Assembly: GCF_900187025.1 (NCBI RefSeq)
Contig: NZ_LT906478.1
Span: 62,001-126,000, forward strand
Length of the DNA stretch: 64,000 bases
Source of the DNA: Listeria ivanovii subsp. ivanovii
Lineage (GTDB): Bacteria; Bacillota; Bacilli; Lactobacillales; Listeriaceae
Direction: 5' to 3'
Each line of letters begins with the position of its first letter. The first letter of the stretch is position 1. Made by a program: the position numbers and the translations under genes. Positions 28,382-37,407 of this stretch are shown in pieces. The notes under the pieces were generated by a model. The model made no database searches. It worked only from the letters and a program-made list of their open reading frames with translations, and was not told the DNA's origin.

Positions 28382-29074
28382 ATGGAGATAGAAGTACTAA
28401 AAGATTTAATATGTGATGTCTGTCATAAAATGTGGCAACAGGGTTGGGTTGCGGCAAATGATGGAAATGTTACTGCTAGGTTAGAAGAGAATATGTATAT
28501 TGCAACGCCAACAGGAATTAGCAAGAGTTTTATAACTCCTGATAAATTATTATTAATTAATGGGAAAGGGGAATTGCTCGAAGAAAATCCTGAGGGGTAT
28601 CGCCCGTCAAGCGAGATTAAAATGCATTTGCGTTGTTACGAGGAACGAGAGGATGTTGGCGCGGTTGTTCATGCCCATCCCCCGACTGCTACAGGATTTG
28701 CTTTAGCACAAATACCACTTGACTCGTACTCCCTTATTGAGAGTTCTATCACTATCGGTTCTGTGCCAATTACACCATTCGGGACACCATCAACTATGGA
28801 AGTTCCTGAGGCGATTACCCCATACTTACCAGAACACGATGTACTCCTTCTTGAAAATCATGGAGCGTTATCGGTTGGTAGTGATTTAATTACAGCGTAC
28901 TACCGGATGGAAACCTTGGAATTAGTTGCAAAGACAATGTTTGTTGCTCGTATGCTGCGAGGCGGGGAAGTGGAGAAAGAAATTCCGCGTGAAAATCTGG
29001 AGCGCTTATTTAAAATGCGTGGAAATTATAAAATCACAGGGAAACACCCCGGCTATAAGAAGTACTCGAAATGA
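28382..29074 (+). CDS. fucA: L-fuculose-1-phosphate aldolase (class II aldolase)
   Basis: 230 residues. The class II aldolase/adducin fold is shown by AANDGNVTARL (phosphate-binding), SSEIKMHLRCYE (catalytic Glu region), VVHAHPPTATGFA (two zinc His) and LLLENHGALSVG (third His). It splits fuculose-1-phosphate into dihydroxyacetone phosphate and lactaldehyde. Rhamnulose-1-phosphate aldolase is a relative, but the adjacent fucose isomerase and mutarotase favour fucose. AAGGAGG site; 12 bp before the kinase gene. Confidence 0.85.
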   Translation: MEIEVLKDLICDVCHKMWQQGWVAANDGNVTARLEENMYIATPTGISKSFITPDKLLLINGKGELLEENPEGYRPSSEIKMHLRCYEEREDVGAVVHAHPPTATGFALAQIPLDSYSLIESSITIGSVPITPFGTPSTMEVPEAITPYLPEHDVLLLENHGALSVGSDLITAYYRMETLELVAKTMFVARMLRGGEVEKEIPRENLERLFKMRGNYKITGKHPGYKKYSK

Positions 29075-29085
29075 GGTGAAAGGCG

Positions 29086-30525
29086 ATGGTGAAAAAAGTT
29101 CTCGCATTTGATTTCGGAGCATCTAGTGGACGAGCCATACTAGGCAGTCTTAACGGAACTAAATTACAAATCAAAGAAATTTATCGCTTTGAAAATAATC
29201 CTATCACCAAGGAAGGAACGCTTTATTGGGATATCATAGCTTTGTTTTCAGAACTAAAGAACGTTTTAAAAGTTATCGGAAATGACAAGGACTTAATCAG
29301 TATAGCTATTGATACTTGGGGAGTTGATTATGGTTTAATTAATCAAAAAGGTGAATTAATGCAGAATCCAGTGCATTACCGAGATAGCCGCACAGATAAT
29401 ATAACGGCCGATATAAGCGATTCTTATCTTGAAACACTTTATGAATTAACAGGCATTCAGCAACTTAATATTAATACATTATTTCAACTAATGGCCGAAA
29501 AGCGAGACCATCCGACTGAATTCGCGCAGCTTGAGAAGATTTTATTAATGCCTGATTTATTCAACTACTTCCTAACTGGAAAAATCGTAGCTGAAAGAAC
29601 CATTGCCTCGACAACGCAGCTTTTTAATCCCTATACGAAGCAATGGGAGGAAAAGGTATTTCAGCTTTTCGGATTGCCTGAAAAAATAATGCCTGATTTG
29701 ATTTCTCCAGGTCAGATGATAGGTACTTTATCTTCTGTTCTTGCTAACGAATTGTCTATTCCTAATATTCCAGTAGTAGCAGTCTGTAGTCACGATACAG
29801 CTAGTGCAGTTGTAAGTGTTCCAGAGGTAGAAGATAAGCCTTTTCTGTTTATTTCATCTGGAACATGGTCGCTTGTTGGGACAGAACTTACTAATCCGAT
29901 AATTAATAGTACAGCACGTTTTTATAATTTAACCAATGAAAGTGGCTTAGATTCAACGACCCATTTTTTAAAAAACATGACTGGGCTGTGGATCATTCAA
30001 GAAGTTAAGCGCCAATTAGAGCAAGAAGGAAAATTTTACTCTTATGACGAAATAAATACATTAGCTACACAAGCGAGAAAATGTGTCTGCTTGTTAGATA
30101 CGGATGCTGTAGCTTTCCTTAAACCTGGAGATATGGTGAGGCGAATTAAGACCTACGCCCGAAAAACAAACCAAGAAATTCCGGCAACCGATGGAGAAAT
30201 TTTCCGCTGTGTGTATGAAAGTTTAGCGATGAAGTATGTCCAAGTAAAACAAGAAATAGAAGAAATAACAAAAAATAAATTCACTAGAATCTATATTATT
30301 GGAGGGGGATCGAAAGCGGAACTTTTATGTCAACTGACAGCAGATTTTGCCGCGGTAGAAGTAATTACTGGTCCAGTTGAAGCATCCGCCATTGGGAATG
30401 TGGCAGTTCAATTTATGGCATCAGGAGACATAGAATCATTTGCAGGCGCAAGGGAGTTAATTCAAGCATCTTTTCCTATTAAACGCTATACCCCTATAAT
30501 TCAAAAGGAGGAAGGTAGATGCTAA
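29086..30525 (+). CDS. FGGY-family kinase (fuculokinase, rhamnulokinase-like)
   Basis: 479 residues. N-terminal phosphate loop AFDFGASSGRAILG, substrate segment DTWGVDYGLI, ISSGTWSLVGTEL and the C-terminal adenosine motif YIIGGGSKAELLCQLTAD identify an FGGY kinase closest in style to RhaB. In this operon the expected reaction is L-fuculose to L-fuculose-1-phosphate. Rhamnulose cannot be excluded from sequence, but no rhamnose isomerase is present. Overlaps the mutarotase gene by 7 bp. Confidence 0.82.
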   Translation: MVKKVLAFDFGASSGRAILGSLNGTKLQIKEIYRFENNPITKEGTLYWDIIALFSELKNVLKVIGNDKDLISIAIDTWGVDYGLINQKGELMQNPVHYRDSRTDNITADISDSYLETLYELTGIQQLNINTLFQLMAEKRDHPTEFAQLEKILLMPDLFNYFLTGKIVAERTIASTTQLFNPYTKQWEEKVFQLFGLPEKIMPDLISPGQMIGTLSSVLANELSIPNIPVVAVCSHDTASAVVSVPEVEDKPFLFISSGTWSLVGTELTNPIINSTARFYNLTNESGLDSTTHFLKNMTGLWIIQEVKRQLEQEGKFYSYDEINTLATQARKCVCLLDTDAVAFLKPGDMVRRIKTYARKTNQEIPATDGEIFRCVYESLAMKYVQVKQEIEEITKNKFTRIYIIGGGSKAELLCQLTADFAAVEVITGPVEASAIGNVAVQFMASGDIESFAGARELIQASFPIKRYTPIIQKEEGRC

Positions 30526-31010
30526 AGAATATTCCAGCTAACTTATCACCAGATTTATGGAAAGTTTTGATGGAAATGGGACATGGGGATGAAATTGTCC
30601 TTGCAGATGGTAATTTCCCAAGCAGCCAACTCGCGAATCGACTAATACGAATGGATACAGTAGGCACTTTAGAGTTGCTAGAGACGATTCTAACCTATTT
30701 TCCATTAGATACTTATGCAACCGCCGCGCTGATATTAATGAAACCAGTAAATGATGATAAGGAACCAGGGATTTGGGACGATTTTAAGCAGTTATTGATA
30801 GATAAAAACTCGGAGAACCAGTTTATTGAGTTAGAAGAGCGTTTCGATTTTTATGAAAGAAGTAAGAAGAGTTATGCCATAGTAGCAACCGGCGAAACAG
30901 CTGTTTATGCCAATATTATTTTAAAAAAAGGTGTCGTTGTACATCATCAAAACAAGGAGGAAGTGAAACATGACAAACTATCCAGCAATCGGTATTCGGC
31001 CGACAATTGA
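30519..31010 (+). CDS. fucU: L-fucose mutarotase (FucU/RbsD family)
   Basis: 163 residues, slightly longer than FucU (~140-150). The N terminus shows the family signature [16 protein letters not shown], with catalytic His22 and Asp30. It interconverts alpha and beta anomers of L-fucose, feeding the isomerase. An AAGGAGG site lies inside the end of the kinase gene, and its 3' end overlaps fucI by 41 bp. The overlap may explain the extended C terminus. Confidence 0.88.
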   Translation: MLKNIPANLSPDLWKVLMEMGHGDEIVLADGNFPSSQLANRLIRMDTVGTLELLETILTYFPLDTYATAALILMKPVNDDKEPGIWDDFKQLLIDKNSENQFIELEERFDFYERSKKSYAIVATGETAVYANIILKKGVVVHHQNKEEVKHDKLSSNRYSADN

Positions 31011-32736
31011 TGGCCGCAGACGAGGAGTGAGAGAATCACTTGAAGAACAAACGATGACAATGGCGCAAAGTGTAGCTGTATTATTAGAAAAAACGTTAAA
31101 ATATCCTAATGGAAAACCAGTTCGGTGTGTGATTGCTGATCAAACAATTGGAGGAATTCATGAAGCTACTCTAGCAAAAGCCAAATTTCACAAGGAAGAG
31201 GTTGGTTTAACGATTACCGTTACCCCGTGTTGGTGTTACGGTACTGAAACAATGGATATTGATAGTCAAATTCCTCATGCCGTTTGGGGGTTTAATGGTA
31301 CAGAACGACCAGGAGCAGTCTATTTAGCAGCTGTATTATCGGCATTTGCTCAAAAAGGAATTCCAGCATTTGGTATTTACGGGCGAGACATACAAGATGC
31401 AGGGGATACGACCATTCCAGATGATGTTGCCGAGAAATTGATTCAATTTTCCCGCGCAGGATTAGCTGTATCTTTAATGAAAAACCAAGCTTACTTATCT
31501 ATTGGAAATGTTTCTATGGGAATTGCCGGATCAATTGTTAAAGATGATTTTTTTCAAGAATATTTAGGGATGCGTAATGAATATGTTGACATGACAGAAT
31601 TTGTTCGTCGGATTAACGAAGAAATATATGACAAAGCAGAATTTGAAAAGGCAAAGAGCTGGGTGAAAGAAAATCTGGAACAAGGTGCAGACAACAATCC
31701 AGTGCATTTACAAAGTAAGCCGGAAAAAGCCCGAGAAGAGTGGGATACAAGCATTAAAATGGCGCTGATTGGTCGAGATTTAATGGTAGGAAATAAAAAA
31801 TTAGCAGAGGCTGGCTTTGAAGAAGAAGCGGCAGGTCATCATGCTATTTTGTCAGGTTTTCAAGGACAACGACAATGGACTGATTATTTTCCCAATGGTG
31901 ATTTTATGGAAACAATTTTAAATAGTTCGTTTGATTGGAATGGTCCACGTGCACCATATTTAATGGCTACTGAAAATGATAGTTGTAATGGCGTATCAAT
32001 GTTATTTAATTATTTATTAACTAATACAGCGCAAATTTTTGCCGATGTACGAACATACTGGAGTCCGGATTCGGTAAAACGTGTCACTAATTATGATTTA
32101 GAGGATCATGCTAAAAATGGAATTCTTCATTTAATTAATTCTGGCTCTGCTGCGCTTGATGGAGCTGGAAGAGAAGTTAACGAGGGTGTTCCTGTTATCA
32201 AGCCTTTTTGGGAAATTACTGGGCAAGAAGTGAAAAATACGTTGGCACATACAAAATTTCGACCAGCTTCTAAAGAATATTTTCGTGGTGGCGGGTTTTC
32301 CACGAATTATTTAACGACAGGTGGAATGCCGCTAACTATGGCTCGCTTAAATATAGTGAAAGGACTAGGACCAGTACTCCAAATTGTAGAAGGTTATTCA
32401 GTTAAGCTCCCAGAAAAAGTGCATCAAGTGCTGGATGAACGAACGGATCCCACTTGGCCAACGACATGGTTTGCACCAATTTTAACTGGGGAAGGAGCAT
32501 TTTCAGATGTGTACCAGGTGATGAATAACTGGGGTGCAAATCATGGGGCAATATCATATGGACATATTGGTGCCGATTTGATTACACTTGCTTCGATGCT
32601 AAGAATCCCAGTGAATATGCATAATATCGAGGGGGAAAAGATTTTCCGTCCCCGTGTTTGGTCAATGTTCGGGACGGCCGGCTTAGAAGGTGCTGATTTT
32701 AGAGCATGCCAAAACTTCGGACCTATCTATAAATAG
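30970..32736 (+). CDS. fucI: L-fucose isomerase
   Basis: 588 residues, the normal length of FucI. Diagnostic segments include [19 protein letters not shown] at the N terminus, [42 protein letters not shown] and [16 protein letters not shown]. It converts L-fucose to L-fuculose with Mn2+, as a cytosolic hexamer. The start within fucU has AAGGAGG 9 bp upstream. Last gene of the fucose operon, closed by a strong terminator. No fucose permease is visible here. Confidence 0.93.
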   Translation: MTNYPAIGIRPTIDGRRRGVRESLEEQTMTMAQSVAVLLEKTLKYPNGKPVRCVIADQTIGGIHEATLAKAKFHKEEVGLTITVTPCWCYGTETMDIDSQIPHAVWGFNGTERPGAVYLAAVLSAFAQKGIPAFGIYGRDIQDAGDTTIPDDVAEKLIQFSRAGLAVSLMKNQAYLSIGNVSMGIAGSIVKDDFFQEYLGMRNEYVDMTEFVRRINEEIYDKAEFEKAKSWVKENLEQGADNNPVHLQSKPEKAREEWDTSIKMALIGRDLMVGNKKLAEAGFEEEAAGHHAILSGFQGQRQWTDYFPNGDFMETILNSSFDWNGPRAPYLMATENDSCNGVSMLFNYLLTNTAQIFADVRTYWSPDSVKRVTNYDLEDHAKNGILHLINSGSAALDGAGREVNEGVPVIKPFWEITGQEVKNTLAHTKFRPASKEYFRGGGFSTNYLTTGGMPLTMARLNIVKGLGPVLQIVEGYSVKLPEKVHQVLDERTDPTWPTTWFAPILTGEGAFSDVYQVMNNWGANHGAISYGHIGADLITLASMLRIPVNMHNIEGEKIFRPRVWSMFGTAGLEGADFRACQNFGPIYK

Positions 32737-32752
32737 GATTCTGAATAATTAC

Positions 32753-32798
32753 AAAGCACAGTAACTAGAAGCTATAACTAGTTATTGTGCTTTGTTGT
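32753..32798. terminator. Terminator after fucI
   Basis: AAAGCACAGTAACTAG pairs with CTAGTTATTGTGCTTT (one mismatch), T-rich afterwards. It can also serve the converging potassium-channel gene. Confidence 0.85.
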
Positions 32799-32800
32799 TT

Positions 32801-33460
32801 TTAATTTAAATAGCGCCTTAATTTATCTTTGTCTTCTTCGGTTAATTTTTCAACATCAGCTATTATTTGCGCAATATCTTTTTCGCTAGAGATAAAAAAA
32901 GAGGTTGTGATACTGGTGACAACACCTATAATACCAATACCTAAAAGCATCAAAACTCCTGCAATGCCACGCCCCCAATTAGTTATTGGAGATAAATCAC
33001 CATATCCAACTGTAGTAACCGTTACGATGGTCCACCAAAAAGCATCCGCGTAGGAGTTTATATCTGGTTCTATTATAAAAATAGGAATGGGTATAATTAG
33101 TAACAATATTAACAGAGCAATAAATATTTTATGTAGATTTTTCTCTTTTAGAAATAAAAAAACTGGTGTGAAATATCTGCTTCCGATACTGCTAAGTCTT
33201 AATATTCTCAGTGCCCGAACTGCTCGGAATATCGAATCAAGTGGGATAAGTGCAATTAATTCAATCCAATGCTCTCGTACATAACGCATCTTTTTAGGCG
33301 CTTTAATGAAAAAATACATATAATCAACAAAGAAAATAAACCAGATGATAACATTTAAAACTTGAACAACTAGATTGTTGAATGGCAGTGTAAATAAGGA
33401 CAGGATGACCAAAGAAAACATAGCGATTTCATACCATAATTTATAATTTTTAGAACTCAT
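32801..33460 (-). CDS. Voltage-gated-type potassium channel
   Basis: 219 residues. Four hydrophobic segments precede an S4-like helix with spaced Arg (FRAVRALRILRLSS, residues ~90-105); S5, the selectivity filter TVTTVGYGDLSP and S6 follow, and a short coiled cytoplasmic tail closes the chain. Size and layout match the Listeria channel known as KvLm, which has fewer voltage-sensing charges than eukaryotic Kv channels. The start ATG at 33460 has an AGAGAAG-type site upstream. Convergent with the fucose operon and functionally unrelated to it. Confidence 0.85.
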   Translation of the reverse strand: MSSKNYKLWYEIAMFSLVILSLFTLPFNNLVVQVLNVIIWFIFFVDYMYFFIKAPKKMRYVREHWIELIALIPLDSIFRAVRALRILRLSSIGSRYFTPVFLFLKEKNLHKIFIALLILLLIIPIPIFIIEPDINSYADAFWWTIVTVTTVGYGDLSPITNWGRGIAGVLMLLGIGIIGVVTSITTSFFISSEKDIAQIIADVEKLTEEDKDKLRRYLN

Positions 33461-33639
33461 ATTATACTTCTCTCCGTTGACTTATTTGTATTCCCCCTCA
33501 TTATATAATTCCTAATATTATACATCAAGAGAATATTTTATATTTTTTGAATTGTAGCTTGTATCTTAATTTAGTAAAGAAAGGCTTTCGTTTAGTGCAA
33601 GTTCTGGGTAAAGAGAGCTAACAAAATGAAGTAAAAACC

Positions 33640-33909
33640 ATGGTTAGTACTATAATCATTATCTGTTCAGTGATTTTTGCCTTAAAATGGGTAATAGACA
33701 TAAATAATATTGTGGAAATGGTTAAAGTTGAAGGAGTTGTTTATGTTGTGACTACTGAACCTGGAAAGAAAAAGGATGCTTTAGATATAGAACACAAAAT
33801 TAAAAAGTATTTAACCCCAGAAAAAGATTTTACATCTACTGAGTTAAATATTGGTACAGAACTTTATGCAGTTAGAAATGAGGAAGATTTTCCAAGAAAT
33901 ATTTATTAA
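33640..33909 (+). CDS. Small membrane-anchored hypothetical protein
   Basis: 89 residues: hydrophobic segment at residues 2-17 and a hydrophilic, alpha/beta C-terminal part (VVYVVTTEPGKKKDALD...). No clear ribosome-binding site before ATG 33640, and the surrounding kilobase looks degraded, so it may be a remnant. No family recognised. Confidence 0.4.
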   Translation: MVSTIIIICSVIFALKWVIDINNIVEMVKVEGVVYVVTTEPGKKKDALDIEHKIKKYLTPEKDFTSTELNIGTELYAVRNEEDFPRNIY

Positions 33910-34459
33910 AAACAAAACGACATATTTTGCATTGCTTCAGAAGCTATAAATGCTGATAATTAAACTAACTAATCAATCTTGAGGAATCTAAAGAAGTACT
34001 TAATTCTACTTTAAGAGATAATTTATTTATGTTGATAGCCTTGAAATGTTTGAGATAGAATTTTACAAAAACTATTCAGGCAGCCAATTTCTTTAAAGAA
34101 AAGAATAAAGCAAAAGCCAAATGATTTTGCTCACTTGGCTTTTACTTTATTATGTGTAAATACGTTCAAAAATGTAAGACCCTTCACTTTGTCTCATTCT
34201 TCTCTGTAACTCTATATTACCTTGGATAGAGTTTTTCTATTTATTTCTATCTGTATTTAATGGTTTATTCCCGAAATCAAACCATTTTTATACCCACCAA
34301 TGGCCGAAAAGAAAGGCTACTGAACTTGTGAAATACCTAAACATCGCATTCAACCCCTAACTGATTTTATTATATTACCAATAGGTTATCATGGTATACT
34401 AAAGAAAAAGTCAAATTGAGTATTAAATTACTCATAAATAGAAAAGAGGTGTTTGCAGT
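33910..34459. other. Degraded stretch with terminator and the promoter of the Rgg-like gene
   Basis: No intact gene. Around 33980-34100 there is a broken coding trace (EESKEVLNSTLRDNLFMLIA then stop, with further pieces). A terminator lies at 34110-34150. An extended -10 (TGGTATACT, 34392-34400) and the palindrome GAGTA-TTAAAT-TACTC at 34418-34433 precede the Rgg-like gene; the palindrome is downstream of the expected transcription start and could be an autoregulatory operator. Confidence 0.5.
34110..34150 (+). terminator. Hairpin terminator in degraded region
   Basis: AAAAGCCAA pairs with TTGGCTTTT, followed by ACTTTATTAT; the T run is imperfect. Confidence 0.6.
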
Positions 34460-35338
34460 ATGAATAAAACTATAGGAGATACAGTTAAATACATTAGAAA
34501 AGCTAAAAATATTAATCAAAAGAATGTCTGCCTAAATAATATATCTAGAAGCACACTTGTAAAAATCGAAGGGAACAAAACAAATCCAACAGTACAGACT
34601 TTTGAGCACATATTAAAACAATTAGGAGTAGGGTATGATGAATTTTCATTTGTACTTAATAATTTTCAGCTTAGCGAAAGGCAAAAATTATTAGAGAAAT
34701 TCAATAATATTAACACTAGCATCCGACTTAAACAATGGTTAGCGCTAGAACAGGAAATGAAACATTATCTTCTTATAGAGCCAGATCCAATTATTCAAGA
34801 GTATTTACTTATAGTAAAAGCTTTAATAACGATTGAAAGTGAAGATGATTATGTAAAAGCCGCACAATTCGTATCACCAATTTGGGAGCGTATATCCAAA
34901 AATGATGTTTGGTTTATGGATGATATACAGCTTTTAACATGCATATTTTTTATGTTTGATAGTCAAGTCGCATTAACAATTAGTCAGCGTCTAATTAAAC
35001 AAACAGAGAAGTATCAACATGTAGCTAATATTAAGCGTATTCGAACTAATACACTAATGAATATCAGTACCTTGCTTTTAAATCAACAAGATTATATCAA
35101 TGCTTTGAACTATATAAATTTAACTATTCAGAATGCAAAAGAAAATGAATACTACACATTGTGGCTTTTCAGCAAAGGAACAAAAGGTATTTTACTATGT
35201 CTACTCAATAAACATTCTGAGGGCCTTCCTCTAATCAAAGAATCTATTAAACTGTTGAATGGTTTAGAGCAAACTGATATTGCAGATGCATTAAAAAAAG
35301 ATGTAAAAAACTATATCAATATGGATATCCAAAACTAA
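34460..35338 (+). CDS. Rgg/GadR/MutR-family transcriptional regulator
   Basis: 292 residues. N-terminal XRE-type HTH (GDTVKYIRKAKNINQKNVCL, then ISRSTLVKIEGNKTNPTVQT) and a C-terminal all-helical TPR-like domain from residue ~75, the layout of Rgg/PlcR-family regulators, some of which respond to short peptides. No pheromone gene is obvious nearby. It lies upstream of the mannose PTS but has its own terminator, so any link to mptACD is unproven. Ribosome-binding site AGAGGTG. Confidence 0.8.
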   Translation: MNKTIGDTVKYIRKAKNINQKNVCLNNISRSTLVKIEGNKTNPTVQTFEHILKQLGVGYDEFSFVLNNFQLSERQKLLEKFNNINTSIRLKQWLALEQEMKHYLLIEPDPIIQEYLLIVKALITIESEDDYVKAAQFVSPIWERISKNDVWFMDDIQLLTCIFFMFDSQVALTISQRLIKQTEKYQHVANIKRIRTNTLMNISTLLLNQQDYINALNYINLTIQNAKENEYYTLWLFSKGTKGILLCLLNKHSEGLPLIKESIKLLNGLEQTDIADALKKDVKNYINMDIQN

Positions 35339-35352
35339 GTATTCATCTAGCT

Positions 35353-35400
35353 AAAGACTATAGAGAGAATGAGCAATCATTTTATCTATAGTCTTTATTT
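35353..35400 (+). terminator. Terminator of the Rgg-like gene
   Basis: AAAGACTATAGA pairs with TCTATAGTCTTT, followed by ATTTTA. Confidence 0.8.
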
Positions 35401-35433
35401 TAAAATACACTACTTTTTCAGACCAAAAATTCT

Positions 35434-35494
35434 GTATCAACAACCGATACACTAACTATATTACTAAATATCAAAAATGTTTTATCGTTGATAT
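35434..35494 (+). promoter_or_regulatory. Candidate activator (ManR/LevR-type) binding sites upstream of mptACD
   Basis: Two inverted repeats: GTATC-N7-GATAC (35434-35450) and ATATCAA-N13-TTGATAT (35468-35494). They lie ~30-90 bp upstream of the sigma-54 promoter, where the enhancer-binding activator ManR is expected to act. Confidence 0.45.
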
Positions 35495-35523
35495 AATAAC
35501 GCTTCAAGGGCAAAACACTAAAG

Positions 35524-35540
35524 TTGGCACAAAACTTGCT
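35524..35540 (+). promoter_or_regulatory. Sigma-54 promoter of mptACD
   Basis: TTGGCAC-AAAAC-TTGCT matches the -24/-12 consensus with GG to GC spacing of 12 bp. Expected transcription start is near 35551, about 40 bp before the mptA start codon. Agrees with the known RpoN dependence of this operon in Listeria. Confidence 0.9.
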
Positions 35541-35590
35541 TCATATAAAGCGGGTAGCAAAATAAATGAATTATATTAGGAGGGAAAAAG

Positions 35591-36556
35591 ATGGTAGGAA
35601 TTATCCTCGCAACTCACGGTGAATTCGCTGAAGGCATTCTGCAGTCCGGAACAATGATTTTCGGAGAGCAAGAAAATGTTAAAGCAATCACTTTGATGCC
35701 AAGCGAAGGTCCTGAAGATATCAAAGCTAAAATGGAAGCTGCAATTGCATCCTTTGATAGCCAAGATGAAGTTTTATTCTTAGTGGATCTTTGGGGAGGC
35801 ACACCATTCAACCAAGCAAACGGCCTTTATGAATTACATAAAGATAAGTGGGCGATCGTAGCAGGGCTCAATTTGCCAATGTTGATCGAAGCTTTCTCAT
35901 CACGTTTTACAATGGAAACTGCGCATGAAATCGCAGCTAACATCCTTGCACCAGCTAAAGAAGGCGTTCGTGTTAAACCGGAAGAACTACAACCTCAAGA
36001 AGCAGTTGTAGCACAACCAGAAGCAGAAATTGCTACAGTTGGTGACGGCAAAATCGAATTTGTTTTAGCACGTGTTGATTCTCGTTTACTACATGGTCAA
36101 GTAGCCACTGCATGGACAAAAGCTACACATCCAACAAGAATCATTGTAGTTTCAGATGCTGTTGCTAAAGATGATCTTCGTAAAAAATTAATCGAACAAG
36201 CAGCACCACCAGGAGTAAAAGCCAATGTTATCCCAGTCAGCAAAATGATTGAGATTGCAAAAGATCCACGTTTCGGCAATACAAAAGCACTTTTATTATT
36301 CGAAAATCCTCAAGATGTTTTACGCGCAATTGATGGTGGCGTAGAAATCACTCAAGTAAACGTTGGATCAATGGCTCACTCAGTCGGTAAAGTAGTTGTT
36401 AGCAAAGTACTTTCCATGGGACAAGACGATGTCAAAGCCTTTGAAGAGTTAAAAGCAAAAGGGGTTAAATTCGATGTTCGTAAAGTTCCAAATGACTCAA
36501 GTGCGAACATGGAAGAAATTCTTAAAAAAGCAAAACATGAATTAAAGACACAATAA
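35591..36556 (+). CDS. mptA: Mannose-family PTS EIIAB component
   Basis: 321 residues. EIIA domain at 1-~125 with phospho-His9 in ILATHGEFAEGI and LVDLWGGTPFNQAN. A Gln/Glu/Ala linker (~130-155) follows, then EIIB with the phosphorylated His in VDSRLLHGQVATAW. This is the cytosolic half of the main glucose/mannose permease of Listeria; its membrane partners are the next two genes. The same permease is the receptor for class IIa bacteriocins. Ribosome-binding site AGGAGGG. Confidence 0.95.
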   Translation: MVGIILATHGEFAEGILQSGTMIFGEQENVKAITLMPSEGPEDIKAKMEAAIASFDSQDEVLFLVDLWGGTPFNQANGLYELHKDKWAIVAGLNLPMLIEAFSSRFTMETAHEIAANILAPAKEGVRVKPEELQPQEAVVAQPEAEIATVGDGKIEFVLARVDSRLLHGQVATAWTKATHPTRIIVVSDAVAKDDLRKKLIEQAAPPGVKANVIPVSKMIEIAKDPRFGNTKALLLFENPQDVLRAIDGGVEITQVNVGSMAHSVGKVVVSKVLSMGQDDVKAFEELKAKGVKFDVRKVPNDSSANMEEILKKAKHELKTQ

Positions 36557-36579
36557 AAAATTAAAATAGGAGGTTTATT

Positions 36580-37386
36580 ATGTCTGTCATATCAATAATT
36601 TTAGTAGTACTTATTGCATTTTTAGCAGGTATTGAAGGTATTTTAGATGAATTTCAATTCCATCAGCCATTAATTGCATGTACATTAATTGGACTCGTAA
36701 CAGGTAACTTAACAGCATGTATCATCCTTGGCGGAACACTACAAATGATCGCACTTGGATGGGCAAACATCGGAGCAGCCGTAGCACCAGATGCCGCGCT
36801 TGCCTCAGTAGCTTCAGCAATTATATTAGTTTTAGGTGGGCAAGGAGTAGCAGGTATTCCTTCCGCAATTGCTATTGCAATTCCACTAGCAGTAGCAGGA
36901 CTTTTCTTAACAATGATCGTTCGTACATTAGCAGTTCCAATCGTTCACTTGATGGACCGGGCAGCTGAAAAGGGGAATATACGGAGTGTAGAGTGGTTAC
37001 ATATTTCCGCGATTTGTATGCAAGGTATTCGTATCGCGATTCCAGCAGCAGCACTTTTATTCATTCCAGCAGACAGCGTTCAAAATTTCCTAGAAGCAAT
37101 GCCAGCTTGGTTAACAGATGGTATGGCAATCGGTGGAGGAATGGTAGTAGCAGTTGGTTATGCACTTGTTATTAACATGATGGCTACAAAAGAAGTATGG
37201 CCATTCTTCGTAATTGGTTTCGTAGTAGCTGCAATTTCTCAGCTAACACTTATCGCAATTGGTGCTCTAGGTGTTGCGTTAGCTCTTATTTACCTAAACC
37301 TATCTAAAATGGGTGGCGGTAATTCAAACGGTGGCGGAGGCGGAAACTCAAGAGATCCACTCGGCGACATATTAAACGATTATTAA
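36580..37386 (+). CDS. mptC: Mannose-family PTS EIIC component
   Basis: 268 residues, strongly hydrophobic, with family segments GTLQMIALGWANIGAAVAPD and ITL-type helices throughout. It ends in a Gly/Asn-rich tail (GGGGGNSRDPLGDILNDY). EIIC and EIID together form the membrane channel for glucose/mannose. Spaced 23 bp after mptA and 21 bp before mptD with strong ribosome-binding sites, so a single transcript from the sigma-54 promoter is expected. Confidence 0.95.
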   Translation: MSVISIILVVLIAFLAGIEGILDEFQFHQPLIACTLIGLVTGNLTACIILGGTLQMIALGWANIGAAVAPDAALASVASAIILVLGGQGVAGIPSAIAIAIPLAVAGLFLTMIVRTLAVPIVHLMDRAAEKGNIRSVEWLHISAICMQGIRIAIPAAALLFIPADSVQNFLEAMPAWLTDGMAIGGGMVVAVGYALVINMMATKEVWPFFVIGFVVAAISQLTLIAIGALGVALALIYLNLSKMGGGNSNGGGGGNSRDPLGDILNDY

Positions 37387-37407
37387 TTAAAAAAGGAGGA
37401 GAAGAGA

